A DNA stretch of 64,000 nt from Haematobia irritans (lineage: Eukaryota > Arthropoda > Insecta > Diptera > Muscidae): assembly GCF_050003625.1 (NCBI RefSeq), contig NC_134397.1, positions 194,887,063-194,951,062 on the forward strand. The letters run 5' to 3'. The notes below the pieces were generated by a model. That model had not been told where the DNA came from, did not search any database, and saw only the letters and a list, made by a program, of their open reading frames with translations. Each line of letters begins with the position of its first letter. Within the stretch, counting starts at the first letter, position 1. The position numbers and the translations under genes are program-made. This document shows positions 1 through 9,625 of the stretch, piece after piece.

Positions 1-905
1 TATAGAAATGAAATTTTGACAAAATTTCCTATAGAAATGAAATTTTGACAAAATTTCCTATAGAAATGTAATTTTGACAAAATTTCCTATAGAAATGAAA
101 TTTTGACAAAATTTCCTATAGAAATGAAATTTTGACAAAATTACCTATAGAAATGAAATTTTGACAAAATTTCATATAGAAATGAAATTTTGACAAAATT
201 TCCTTTAGCCATAAAATTTCGACAAAATTTCCTATAGAAATGAAATTTCGACAAAATTTCATATGAAAATGAACATTGTACAAAATTTCATATAGAAATG
301 AAAATTTGACAAAATTTCCTATAGAAATGAAATTTTGACAAAATTTCCTATAGAAATGATATTTTGATAAAATTTCCTATAGAAATGAAATTTTGACTAA
401 ATTTCCTAAAGAAATGGAATTTTGACAAGATTTCATATGGAAATGAAAATTGTACCAAATTTCCTATAGAAATGAAAATTTGACAAAATTGCTTATAGAC
501 AAGAAATTTTGATCAAATTTCCTATAGAAATGAAATTTTGACTAAATTTCCTAAAGAAATTGAATTTTGACAAAATTTCATATGGAAATGAAAATTTGAC
601 AAAATTTCTTATAGAAATGAACATTTGACAAAATTTCATATGGAAATGAAAATTTGCCAAAATTTCTTATAGAAATGAAAATTTGACAAAATTTCTTAAA
701 GATAAGAAATTTTAATCAAATTTCCTATAGAAATAAAATTTTGACTAAATTTCCTAAAGAAGTGAAATTTTGACCAAATTTCCTAACGAAATAAAATTTT
801 GAGAAAATTTTATATAGAAATAAAATTTTGAGAAAATTTTATATAGAAATAAAATTGTGAGAAAATTTTATAAAGAAATAAAATTTTGACAAAATTTTAT
901 ATAGA
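1..905 (-). repeat. 29-bp minisatellite array (left edge open)
   Basis: About 30 imperfect copies of a 29-bp unit whose reverse strand reads TTTCTATAGAAA-like followed by ATTTTGTCAAAATTTTA-like sequence. On the plus strand here the unit has G in place of A after TATAGAAAT, a subtype not dominant in the other arrays. Divergence rises towards 905, with indels and the TATAGAAATAAAATTTTGAGA variant at 790-880. The array runs off the left edge of the window. Short reading frames in it are by-products of the repeat, not genes. Confidence 0.95.
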
Positions 906-2884
906 AAAAAAAATGTTGACAAATTTTCCAATAGGAAATATTAAAATTATGAGTTTTCTATACTTTCTAATCTTAAAAAAGTTTCATAGTAGGCATCACT
1001 GGCTGCCTTTGGCAAAAGCCCACCTTACTTCTTATCATCTGTATGTTTTGTTTTTATTTTTTTTTTTCAGTTTTGAAGTTCTTGTTGTTGTCCTTGTTTT
1101 TGCTCTTTTGGAAAACAGAACATGCTTAGTAAGAGTGCTCTTTTTTTTGGAAACAAAAAATGCAAACAAATAATACCATAAAAACAAGTTTGTATTTTTA
1201 AAATGTACAACGACAACAAATTTATATTTCATGATAAACTGGTGACAATGATTATGGCTGCGAAAAAAATAACATAACAAAAAGAGACCGCAGAAAAAAA
1301 CTAGCCTATTTGGTTTTCAAAAGTGAGATGATACAATAAAACTTCCCCACCAACAAACAGACTACCACCAACAATGATATACTCCCCTCCCCTTTCGGTT
1401 ATAATGAAATGCGATAGCAGCAACTTTTGCAAATGTTAGAGTATCATGTTTACGGCGAAAGAAGACAAACAGCTGTTTATTGTGATCCGAAAACGATTGA
1501 CGATTATAATGAAAGTGATAAGATGATGTTGATAAATATTTGAAATTAAATAAGGTATAAATGCCGGTTACTAACAAAAATCAAACAGATTTAGAGGATG
1601 ACCGGTCTTCTATATGTGTTGTTGTTTCGACAAATATAGCTCGGCAAACAATTTAAATCACTAATAAAGTAATTTTAAATACAAATACTATTATCATTTA
1701 ATGATATTATAATTAAAATAACATTTGGTTGTGGACAATCGAGGTGATGCCATGCCATCGGTAGTGAAATGAAGTAGCGTTTAACCTAATGGGGAGTAAT
1801 GGATTACTTAAACACAAATGGTTAAAAAAATCGAAAACAAAAAGATTTTCACAAACGAGATTTGAATTAATAGTATGTTGCGATATTTTGGATTTTTTTA
1901 AATTTATTTTTTTGTTTTATTTTCCAGTTTTTATTGTCATTTTATTTGTATTGTATTATAAAGTTTAAGTTAACTTTTATGAATATGGAAGTATTTCTTT
2001 TGTTTCCGTTTTAAAATTATTTCTAATTATTTTCTTAGAATTTATTTTCGTTTGTTTTTTTTTTTGCTTTAGAAATATATTAACCTCAATATTATTTTAT
2101 TTTTGTTTTTGTAAGTGGAACATAAACATCTGAATAATACAGCCTACCATGCCTCATAAAAGATACAAATGCCATCTCCTACAACACCCACATATGACAA
2201 AATGTGGAAATATTTTATTTAAACCAAACACAAAATATTCGTCGTTTGTAAACGAATTATTTGTATTATATAGAACAAAAACAAACAAAAACAACTGTTG
2301 ACAAAATGGAAGAACAAAAGTAAAAAACAAAATAAATAATAATAAAAATTATCTAGAAATACTAAAACTAATAATAACCGAAAATTTTTATTTTATTAGT
2401 TTTACGATTATATAATATGAAATTTTTACAAATTATTTTTATGGATGAGGAATATAATAAAAAAAAACAAAAAATCAGGGCCAACTATGGAACGGTACGC
2501 GTTCAAAATTTTGCGTTTTGGGAATTCGTAAACCAGAACATGGGAGTATGTCTATTCTAAAATTTTTTGTATAAACAGATATTTGAATATTCAGTAAGTA
2601 AGTTATCTCGACCTGGAGATATTCTCACTTAAGTTGCAATGTATCTGCCAATTTGGGTAGAACATAATGGGTTCAAACCCACAATTCGTATAAGTAAAAA
2701 ACCCTTTTCAATGGTTTTATGGCTATGCCAAAAAAATTAAATAGCCCCTAGCTAAAAATTAATAGACTGAAGCTATAGGTTAAATTAATGTTTTATTTTA
2801 TAAAAATGAATAAAAAATCAGACTTCAACATAACTAGACAATTAATTTATAAAAAAAACAACTAAAAGTAGTTCCACCTTTTTT
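906..2884. other. AT-rich non-coding stretch
   Basis: No convincing coding exon, RNA gene or element boundary was seen. Short open frames on both strands lack protein-like composition. Contains homopolymer runs and a few more complex patches (1380-1620, 2470-2700). It could be intergenic or intronic sequence. Confidence 0.6.
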
Positions 2885-2944
2885 GCCAGCAAAAAAATTT
2901 GGGAGTTGTTCTAAAGGCACAACTCTAAAAACACTTCCCAAAAT

Positions 2945-2952
2945 GTCCTCAC
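2945..2952 (+). repeat. 8-bp target site duplication, left
   Basis: GTCCTCAC immediately precedes the hAT-type element and is repeated exactly at 3505-3512. Confidence 0.9.
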
Positions 2953-3504
2953 CAGGGTTGGCCTGTAACAAACTGTGACTTTTGCGACATACATTTGCGA
3001 CGTTATAATATGTATGTCCCAAAAGTCGTAATCCCACTGTAGAAAACCTAATTTTGAATAGAAGAAATTCTGAACATTTTTTTATTTAGTTTGACAGCAT
3101 TCGCTGTGAGTTTCTTCAGAAATTTGTGAAAGTTTTCCCATGGTCAAGCCTATTTTCTTAGGTGCTATCGAAATTCCCGTTGGTGAGTGTGCAAAATACC
3201 TTGGGTTTATATTGGACAGGAGACTGAACTTAAAGCTAAATAAGGACGAGAAAAGCCACGGTTACCCTGTACTCGAGCAAAAGGCAATAGGGAAAAACCG
3301 AAAATTGTGAACATTCCTAAGAATTGAAACTTCTTCGCACATACCATCGTCTTCGATAACATCGAATTCGCTGCTTAGCTGACACGACTAAAGTATTTTG
3401 AGTTTGAGACTTTTGTTACTTTTTCTACATTTGCGACGCGTATGTGACGTTTACAACTTTGCGACAGTCGCAAACCTAAAAAAGTTTGATACAGACCATA
3501 TCTG
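2953..3504. mobile_element. Non-autonomous hAT-type element, nested
   Basis: The left end CAGGGTTGGCCTGTAACAAA and the reverse complement of the right end, CAGATATGGTCTGTATCAAA, match at 15 of 20 positions. The element is flanked by a perfect 8-bp direct repeat. CAG-type ends and 8-bp target duplications are the hallmark of hAT transposons. Subterminal TTTGCGAC motifs recur near both ends, and a small hairpin (GACTTTTGCGACATACAT and its near complement) lies just inside the left end. There is no transposase frame. A LINE fragment sits inside (3125-3312). The host sequence on both sides is contiguous with the CCCAGC element, which confirms the boundaries. Confidence 0.88.
3125..3312 (+). pseudogene. 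LINE reverse-transcriptase fragment
   Basis: This aligns with 17625-17830 of the LINE below: shared blocks include GAAATTCCC, GGTGAGTGTGCAAAATACCT, GAGAAAAGCCACGGT and GCAATAGGGAAAAA. It corresponds to the segment just after the polymerase motifs (the CAKYLG region). It carries frameshifts and small deletions and cannot be translated through. Neither a LINE 3' tail nor a target duplication is seen. It therefore looks captured within, or decayed inside, the hAT-type element rather than freshly inserted. Confidence 0.85.
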
Positions 3505-3512
3505 GTCCTCAC
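3505..3512 (+). repeat. 8-bp target site duplication, right
   Basis: GTCCTCAC immediately follows the hAT-type element and matches 2945-2952 exactly. Confidence 0.9.
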
Positions 3513-3711
3513 AAAGAAGTTAATTATTTTAACTACGCAGCAAGTTTTTTTCTATAACATTTTTTATAAGTCGTTTTTTCGTATTTTTAATGGTTAATTT
3601 TCTGTTTTTTTATAGTTTAAAAAAGAGTTAATAAATGGCACAAATTATTCAAATTTTGCCGCAAAAATGCTAAATCCATCCTAGAAAAATCGATAATTTT
3701 TGAAAATATAT

Positions 3712-3758
3712 TTCAAATGTTTTAGACAAGCGTATAACGCTTGTCTAAAACATTTGAA
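3712..3758. repeat. Perfect 22-bp inverted repeat, 3-bp loop
   Basis: The left arm 3712-3733 (ending TTTTAGACAAGCGT) and right arm 3737-3758 (starting ACGCTTGTCTAAAA) are exact reverse complements around ATA. The homologous element at 63 kb has only the GACAAGC half at this place, so the palindrome arose in this copy. Confidence 0.95.
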
Positions 3759-3847
3759 TTTAATGCGTATAATGCATTAAAAATCATAAAAATATTTTGT
3801 TATTTGGGAAAAAAAAAATAAAAATAAAATGAATCATATTATAATAA

Positions 3848-3940
3848 AGAAACTAACATACAATTTAGAAGATAATGTTAAGAAATAAAATTATATATTG
3901 CCATCGGCAACTGCTACCACAATCAAAGTCGTAAATAGGT
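3848..3940 (+). mobile_element. Fragment of DINE-1-like element 3' region
   Basis: CTAACATACAATTTAGAAGA, TGTTAAGAAA, TTGCCATCGGCAACTG and ACCACAATC correspond in order to 5939-6030 of the complete DINE-1-like element downstream. No terminus is preserved. Confidence 0.65.
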
Positions 3941-4327
3941 TCCCTAATGCTGGGGGGGATGAGCTAAACTTTTTCTGGGGGGTCTAAGCCCCCTCCCCAG
4001 TAGCCTTCCTACGCCTATGAATAAAAGAGAGTTTTTGCATCATTATGTAGCAATGGATCAAAAATGGTTCCATTATTTAAATTCAAAATTCAATCGACTG
4101 TCACTTGATATTAAATCTCAAAGGAATGTTCCGAGGGTAGAAAGATGCCTCTAATGAATATTTAATTTCATAATATTGTCATTTTATTCTTTTCATTTTT
4201 ATACCCTCCACCATAGGATGGGGGTATACTAACTTTGTCATTCCGTTTGTAACACATCGAAATATTGCTCTAAGACCCCATAAAGTATATATATTCTGGG
4301 TCGTGGTGAAATTCTGAGTCGATCTAA

Positions 4328-4410
4328 GCATGTCCGTCCGTCCGTCCGTCTGTCCGTCTGTCCGTCCGTCCGTCTGTCCGTCTGTCCGGCTGTCCGTCCG
4401 TCTGTGGAAA
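4328..4410 (+). repeat. GTCC/TGTCCG microsatellite inside the element
   Basis: Alternating GTCC and GTCTGTCC units. The second copy of the element has only a few units here (58598-58615), so the tract length differs between copies. Confidence 0.9.
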
Positions 4411-4499
4411 TCACGCTAACTTCCGAACGAAACAAGCTATCGACTTGAAACTTGGCACAAGTAGTTGTTATTGATGTAGGTCGGATGGTATTGAAAATA

Positions 4500-5635
4500 G
4501 GCCATATCGGACTACGTTTACGTATAGCCCTCATATAAACCGATCCCCAAATTTGGCTTGGGGAGCCTCCCGGAGCAGCAAAATTCATTCGATCCGGTTG
4601 AAATTTGGTACGTGGTCTTAGTATACGGTCTCTAACAACCATGCAAAAATTGGTCCATATCGGTCCATAATTATATATAGCCCCCATATAAACCGATCCC
4701 CAGATTTGACCTCCGGAGCCTCTTGGAGGGGCAAAATTCATCCGATCCGATTGAAATTTGGTACCTAATGTTAGTATATGGTCTCTAACAACCATGCAAA
4801 AATTGGTCCATATCGGTCCATAATTATATATAGCCCCCATATAAACCGATCCCCAGATTTGACCTCCGGAGACTTTTGGAGGGGCAAAATTCATCCGATC
4901 CGGTTGAAATTTGGTACCTGATGTTAGTATACGGCCTCTAACAACCATGCAAAAATTGGTCCATATCGGTCCATAATTATATATAGCTCCCATATAAACC
5001 GATCCCCAGATTTAACCACCGGAGCCTCTTGGAGGAGCAAAATTCATCCGATCCGGTTGAAATTTAGTACGTGGTCTTAGTATACGGTTTTTAACAACCA
5101 TGCAAAAATTGGTCCATATCGGTCCGTAATTATATATAGCCCCCATATAAACCGATCCCCAGATTTGACCTCCGGAGCCTCTTGGAGGGGCAAAATTCAT
5201 CCGATCCGGTTGAAATTTGGTACCTGATGTTAGTTTACGGCCTCTAATAACCATGCAAAAATTGGTCCATATCGGTCCATAATTATATATAGCCCCCATA
5301 TAAACCGATCCCCAGATTTGACCTCCGGAGCCTCTTGGAAGAGCAAAATTCATCCGATCCAGTTGAAATTTGGTACATGGTGTTAGTATATGGTCTCTAA
5401 CAATCATGCAAAAATTGGTCCAATCGGTCCATAATTATATATAGTTTCCATATAAACCGTCCCCAGATTTGACGTCCGGAACCTCTTGGAGGAGCAAAAG
5501 TCTTCCGATACGGTTGAAATTTGGTACATTTTGTCAATATATGGCCTCTAACAGCCATGTAAAAATTGGTCCATATCGGTCTTTAGTTATATATAGCCGA
5601 TGACTTATTACACAAAAATTGGTCCATATCGCCAA
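4500..5635 (+). repeat. 153-bp tandem repeat, about 7 copies
   Basis: The block GGTCCATAATTATATATAG recurs at about 4662, 4815, 4969, 5121, 5274 and 5425, a period of about 153 bp. Each unit also holds CCCCATATAAACCGATCC, CCGGAGCCTCTTGGAGG and a CATCCGATCCGGTTGAAATT block. Because 153 is divisible by three, the reverse strand stays open as a 51-residue repeat (GPIWTNFCMVVRD, KFQPDRMNFAPP). This explains the long but spurious reverse frames at 4238-4993 and 5012-5407. Confidence 0.93.
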
Positions 5636-5639
5636 AAAT

Positions 5640-5885
5640 AATCTACCAAAACTTTATTTCCATAGAAAATTTTGTCAAATTTTATTACTATAGAAAGTTT
5701 TGTCATAATTTCATTTCTATAGAAAGTTTTGTCAAAAGTTTATTTCTATACAAATGTTTGTCAAAATTTTATTTCCATAGAAAATTTTGTCAAAATTTTA
5801 TTTCTATAGAAAATTTTGTCAAGGTTTCATTTCTATAGAAAATTTTGTCAAAATTTTATTTCTATAGAAAATTTTGTCAAACTAG
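5640..5885 (+). repeat. 29-bp array inside the DINE-1-like element
   Basis: About eight copies of the TTTCTATAGAAA/ATTTTGTCAAAATTTTA unit follow directly on the 153-bp array. It is the same unit that forms the kilobase-long arrays elsewhere in the window. Confidence 0.93.
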
Positions 5886-6082
5886 ATTATATACGTATTT
5901 AAACGGCCTTTTTTTGTTTAATATATACCCCGTATGGGCTAACTTACAATTTAGAAGACAGTGTTAAAAAGTTTTACGATACCTTGCCATCGGCAAGTGT
6001 TATCGCAACCCAAGTAATTCGATTGTGGATGACAGCCTTTAGTAGAAGTTCCTACGCAATCCATGGTGGAGGGTACATAAGA

Positions 6083-6109
6083 TTCGGCCTGGCCGAACTT
6101 ACGGCCGTA
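6083..6109 (+). other. 3'-terminal hairpins of the DINE-1-like element
   Basis: TTCGGCC, a single T, then GGCCGAA form a 7-bp stem at 6083-6097. TACGGCCGTA at 6100-6109 is a perfect palindrome. Both are conserved at 60099-60125 in the second copy, with one change (ACGGTCGT). Short GC-rich hairpins near the 3' end are typical of Helitron-like elements. Confidence 0.75.
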
Positions 6110-6120
6110 TATACTTGTTT

Positions 6121-7690
6121 CCTATTTAAAATTTGAATTGAGGTATTCTCTCAATTCATACCCAGGTGCATTATTCCATACCCTATACTAACAATTGACC
6201 TGAATTTATCACATTTTCATTGTTTTTATTGAATAAAAAAATGACAACGTAGTTATGCAATTTTCAACTACGAACTACGTAATATACAAAAATCATTCAA
6301 GTATAACATCTTTTTCAAAGGGGGAGCAAAATCACAATTACTAAACACTTGTCTGACAGTATAAATAATACTTAAAAAAAGTGCCATGAAATACTTGTTG
6401 AAGTCTATAGAATGCATCGCGTGATTGCACTTAGGTGATGATGACGAAAGCGATAATGATTAGGGGGGAAGGGGGGTACATGTAATAGTTTCTTGACATC
6501 TTGCGATTATTTTCTAAGAAAACTAATGAAAAACAAAAATAAACATAATTATATATATATTTATAATGAAATATTATAAAAATGCATTTTGTGAATAGAT
6601 GCCTACTATTAAAATATTAATGTATATATTCCAAATAATTTATAAAAAAGTTCATCGAAGAAATTTGTATGGAAAAAGTAAACTTTAATTTTTTTTTTTT
6701 TTTTGAGACGAGGGTAAAACACTAAGTAACTCTGAATATCAATTAATTTTTTTATTTTGGTATCGTTTTAATTAAATTTCAATTTTGATTGTTATTTAAT
6801 GTTTTCCTTATAATAAATTTCTATTGAATGAATAGTTCCCAAAAAATTGTTTAGATTTTTTTTGTAACCAGTTAGAATCGGTGTCAATAATTATTTCAAT
6901 TGAATAGGAAAGAGAATCTCCATTGAAGTGAACTGAACTGTAAGTTAATGCATAAATTGTCATACAACATGTATGTATTTGTAAGTTCAACCAGCATAAC
7001 TTTAGGATGTAATCATCAAAATTAAGAGTCAGAGGCATTCGATCAACTACCAGCATTCATGATTATAATCAATTAAATGTAATACACGCATGTATTCATC
7101 AACCTCGTCATCATCGTATTGGATAAGGTCTTCCCTTAAAAATGCCACTATACTCAGTTATGTAGGTGTGAGTGTGTGTGTATATAACACTATGGTGTAT
7201 TTCTACTTCATTGGTCATCACCACTATAAACATTTCAATTTAATTTTTATCATCATTTACATCCATATCAAAAGCAACATCACATCGACTACTACCACAA
7301 TACTAACGTCTCTCTCTCTCTCACCCCGAGCACACCAAATACAACCGTTGAACAATAATAAATAACAACCGCAATATAATTCTCATTTGTTTTTGAATTG
7401 TTTGTGTTTGTTTGCAATTTTTTTTCGTTTTTTTGTTGTCAATTCTTTGTTGTTATTTTGAATTGTGTAACCCTCATTAAAACCAATAAAAATTTAGATG
7501 AATTCGTATAAAAAGGAAAACAAAATGAACAAAAAAAAACATACGAGATGAAACGCAATATAATCAACAAATGTCGACATAAAACAAGAAACAAATAATT
7601 AAAAAAACGAATTAAATAATTTTGGCTAATTCAGACATTTGCATACACCCACTACCTAGTGTGAAGATTGCATGGATGCACATAAATTTT
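6121..7690. other. AT-rich non-coding stretch
   Basis: No gene seen. Contains a poly-T run (6689-6704), a short CT tract (7310-7322) and scattered TA-rich sequence. The frames at 6808-7056 (minus) and 7090-7365 (plus) are low-complexity and not credible as proteins. Confidence 0.55.
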
Positions 7691-7696
7691 TAAATC

Positions 7697-8085
7697 AGGG
7701 GCACTTTCGCCTCCGTTTTGGTAAATTTTCTACCAAATATGTCAAAGGCTTTATAAGATTTAGTAAAAAAATATGAAAAAGCTTTTTACTATAATATATC
7801 AAGGCGTAAGGGAATTCAAATTCCAAAATTCACTAAATCGAGGATCATAACGTTGTATTATTTTGGAAATTATTTATTTTTTTTTAATATTTCTACCAGG
7901 GGCACTTTCGCCTCCGTTTTGATAAATTTTCTGTCAAAGACTTTATAAGATTTAGTAAAAAAATATGAAAAAGCTTTTTACTATAATATATCAAGGCGTA
8001 AGGGAATTCAAATTCCAAAATTCACTTAATCGAGGATCATAACGTTATATTATTTTGGAAATTATTTATTTTTTTTAATAAACAC
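7697..8085 (+). repeat. Tandem duplication, 201-bp period
   Basis: AGGGGCACTTTCGCCTCCGT starts at 7697 and again at 7898. Both copies continue through AAAAAGCTTTTTACTATAAT and CAAGGCGTAAGGGAATTCAA to a shared ATTATTTTGGAAATTATTTA end. The copies differ by a few substitutions and a short deletion in the second copy. Confidence 0.93.
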
Positions 8086-8099
8086 AATTCCATTAGCAA

Positions 8100-9625
8100 A
8101 TTTTTATATGCTGTCAACGAGAAAAAATAATAGCTTTATTTTATGTAATTTAGTTTTATTTAAATAAATTTAACTTAATTGAATAAATTGTAATTTAGTT
8201 TGATTTAAAGTAAATTAATTTAAATTAAAATTACAAATTATATATAGAATTAAAGATTATTAAATGCGTTTTTATTTTAATTGAATACATTAGAATTTAA
8301 TTTGATTTAAAATAATTGTATTTAAATTAAAATTACAAATTCTATATATGATTAAAGATTAATCAGCAATTATTAAATTAGATATCATTGTATTATTTCA
8401 TTTTATTTTTATAAATATTTATTTTTTTTTATAATTTTTCATTTAGTTAAATTGATTTGAATTAATTTTGCACTCAAGACCATAAAATAAAGTAAATAAC
8501 ATCAATATTTTAAAAAAATGTATTTAAATTAATATGACAAATTTAATTGTATACAAAATTAATCAACGAATATTATACTTGATTTTAATTTAAAATAATT
8601 TTATTTAAAACAATTTTATTTAAAATAATTTAATTTAAATTAAAATTACAAATTGTATATAAAATTAAAGATTAACCAGCAATTATTAAATTAGATTTAT
8701 ATCAGTTTGTTTTATTTCATTTTAGTTTTATAAATATTTATTTTTTTATAATTTTTCATTTAGTTAAGTTGATTTGAATTAATTTTGCACTCAAGAAAGT
8801 AAATGACATCAATATTTAAAAAAATGTATTTGAATTAATATGACAAATTTAATTACATACAAATTTAATCAATGAATATTATGCTTGATTTTAATTTAAA
8901 ATAATTTTATTTAAAATAATTTAATTTAAATTAAAATTACAAATTCTATATAAAATTAAAGATTAATCAGCAATTATTAAATAAGATTTATATCATTGTT
9001 TTATTTCATTTAGTTTTATTAAAGATTAATCAGCAATTATTAAATTAGATATCATTGTATTATTTCATTTTATTTTTATAAATATTTATTTTTTTTATAT
9101 AATTTTTCATTTAGTTAAGTTGATTTGAATTAATTTTGCACTCAAGACCATAAAATAAAGTAAATAACATCAATATTTAAAAAAAAAAAAAAACTATTTA
9201 AATTAATATGACAAATTTAATTGTATACAAAATTAATCAACGAATATTGTACTTGATTTTAATTTAAAATAATTTAATTTAAATTAAAATTACAAATTCT
9301 CTATAAAAAATTAAAGATTAATCAGCAATTATTAAATTAGATTTATATTAGTTTGTTTTATTTTATTTCAGTTTATTTTAGTAAATTTATATTTTTTTAT
9401 ATAAAGTTAGCGTTTTAATTTGCATTTAGTTAAGTTGATTTGAATAAATTTTGCGCCCAAGATCATAATATTAAGTAAGTAATAATTTTATTAAAATTAA
9501 AATTTTAATTGCACACAAAATAAATCAACGAATATTATAGTTGATTTAAATTAATTTGATTTATTTCATTTCATTTAATTTGTTTAAGTTAAGGTTTTAA
9601 TTTCATTTAGTTAATTTAAATTGAA
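8100..9625 (+). repeat. Extremely AT-rich degenerate tandem repeats
   Basis: A unit of roughly 290-350 bp recurs with landmarks AAAGATTAATCAGCAATTAT (about 8353, 8668, 8960, 9018 and 9313), TTTTGCACTCAAGA, and TATGACAAATTTAATT. A partial extra copy of the landmark block is inserted near 9018. Within each unit short TTTAAATTAAAATT motifs also repeat. Confidence 0.8.

Larger units (their letters stand above)
2885..3800 (-). mobile_element. CCCAGC-ended inverted-repeat element, interrupted copy
   Basis: The segment 2885-2952 plus 3513 to about 3800 aligns by eye with the reverse complement of 62990-63383. Both share the terminal CCAGCAAAAAA, then AGTTnTTCT, AACTnTAAAAnCACTTCC, the block around ATTATTnAAATTTTGCCG, and GACAAGC. 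The reading is broken by a 552-bp hAT-type insertion at 2953-3504. The far end is lost around 3800, where a DINE-like fragment begins. No transposase frame is present, so it is non-autonomous. The superfamily is not established. Confidence 0.7.
4197..6120 (+). mobile_element. DINE-1/INE-1-like (Helentron-type) element, complete
   Basis: Starts near TTTATACCCTCCACCATAGG and ends with TACGGCCGTATATACTTG. The block around AAAGTATATATATTC, GAGTCGATCTAAGCATGTCC and a GTCC-rich microsatellite resembles the known INE-1/DINE-1 layout from memory. TACCCTCCACCAT (4202-4214) is an exact inverted match to 6063-6075, forming subterminal inverted repeats. The inside holds a 153-bp repeat array and then a 29-bp array. 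Two hairpin-forming palindromes sit at the 3' end. It encodes no Rep/helicase and so is non-autonomous. A second copy in the same orientation lies at 58.5-60.1 kb. Family assignment is from recall, not a database search. Confidence 0.75.

Noticed and set aside
1..905. CRISPR-like regular repeats
   Set aside because: The units are contiguous without unique spacers, and the sequence is eukaryotic.
4238..5407. Reverse-strand open frames of 251 and 131 codons with a 51-residue repeat
   Set aside because: They are the in-phase translation of the 153-bp repeat in the DINE-1-like element. The GTCC microsatellite supplies the low-complexity end. No function is implied.
7090..7365. A 91-codon frame rich in Ser, Thr and Ile
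   Set aside because: Arises from simple-sequence tracts (TCATCATCG, CTCTCTCT). It shows no protein signal.
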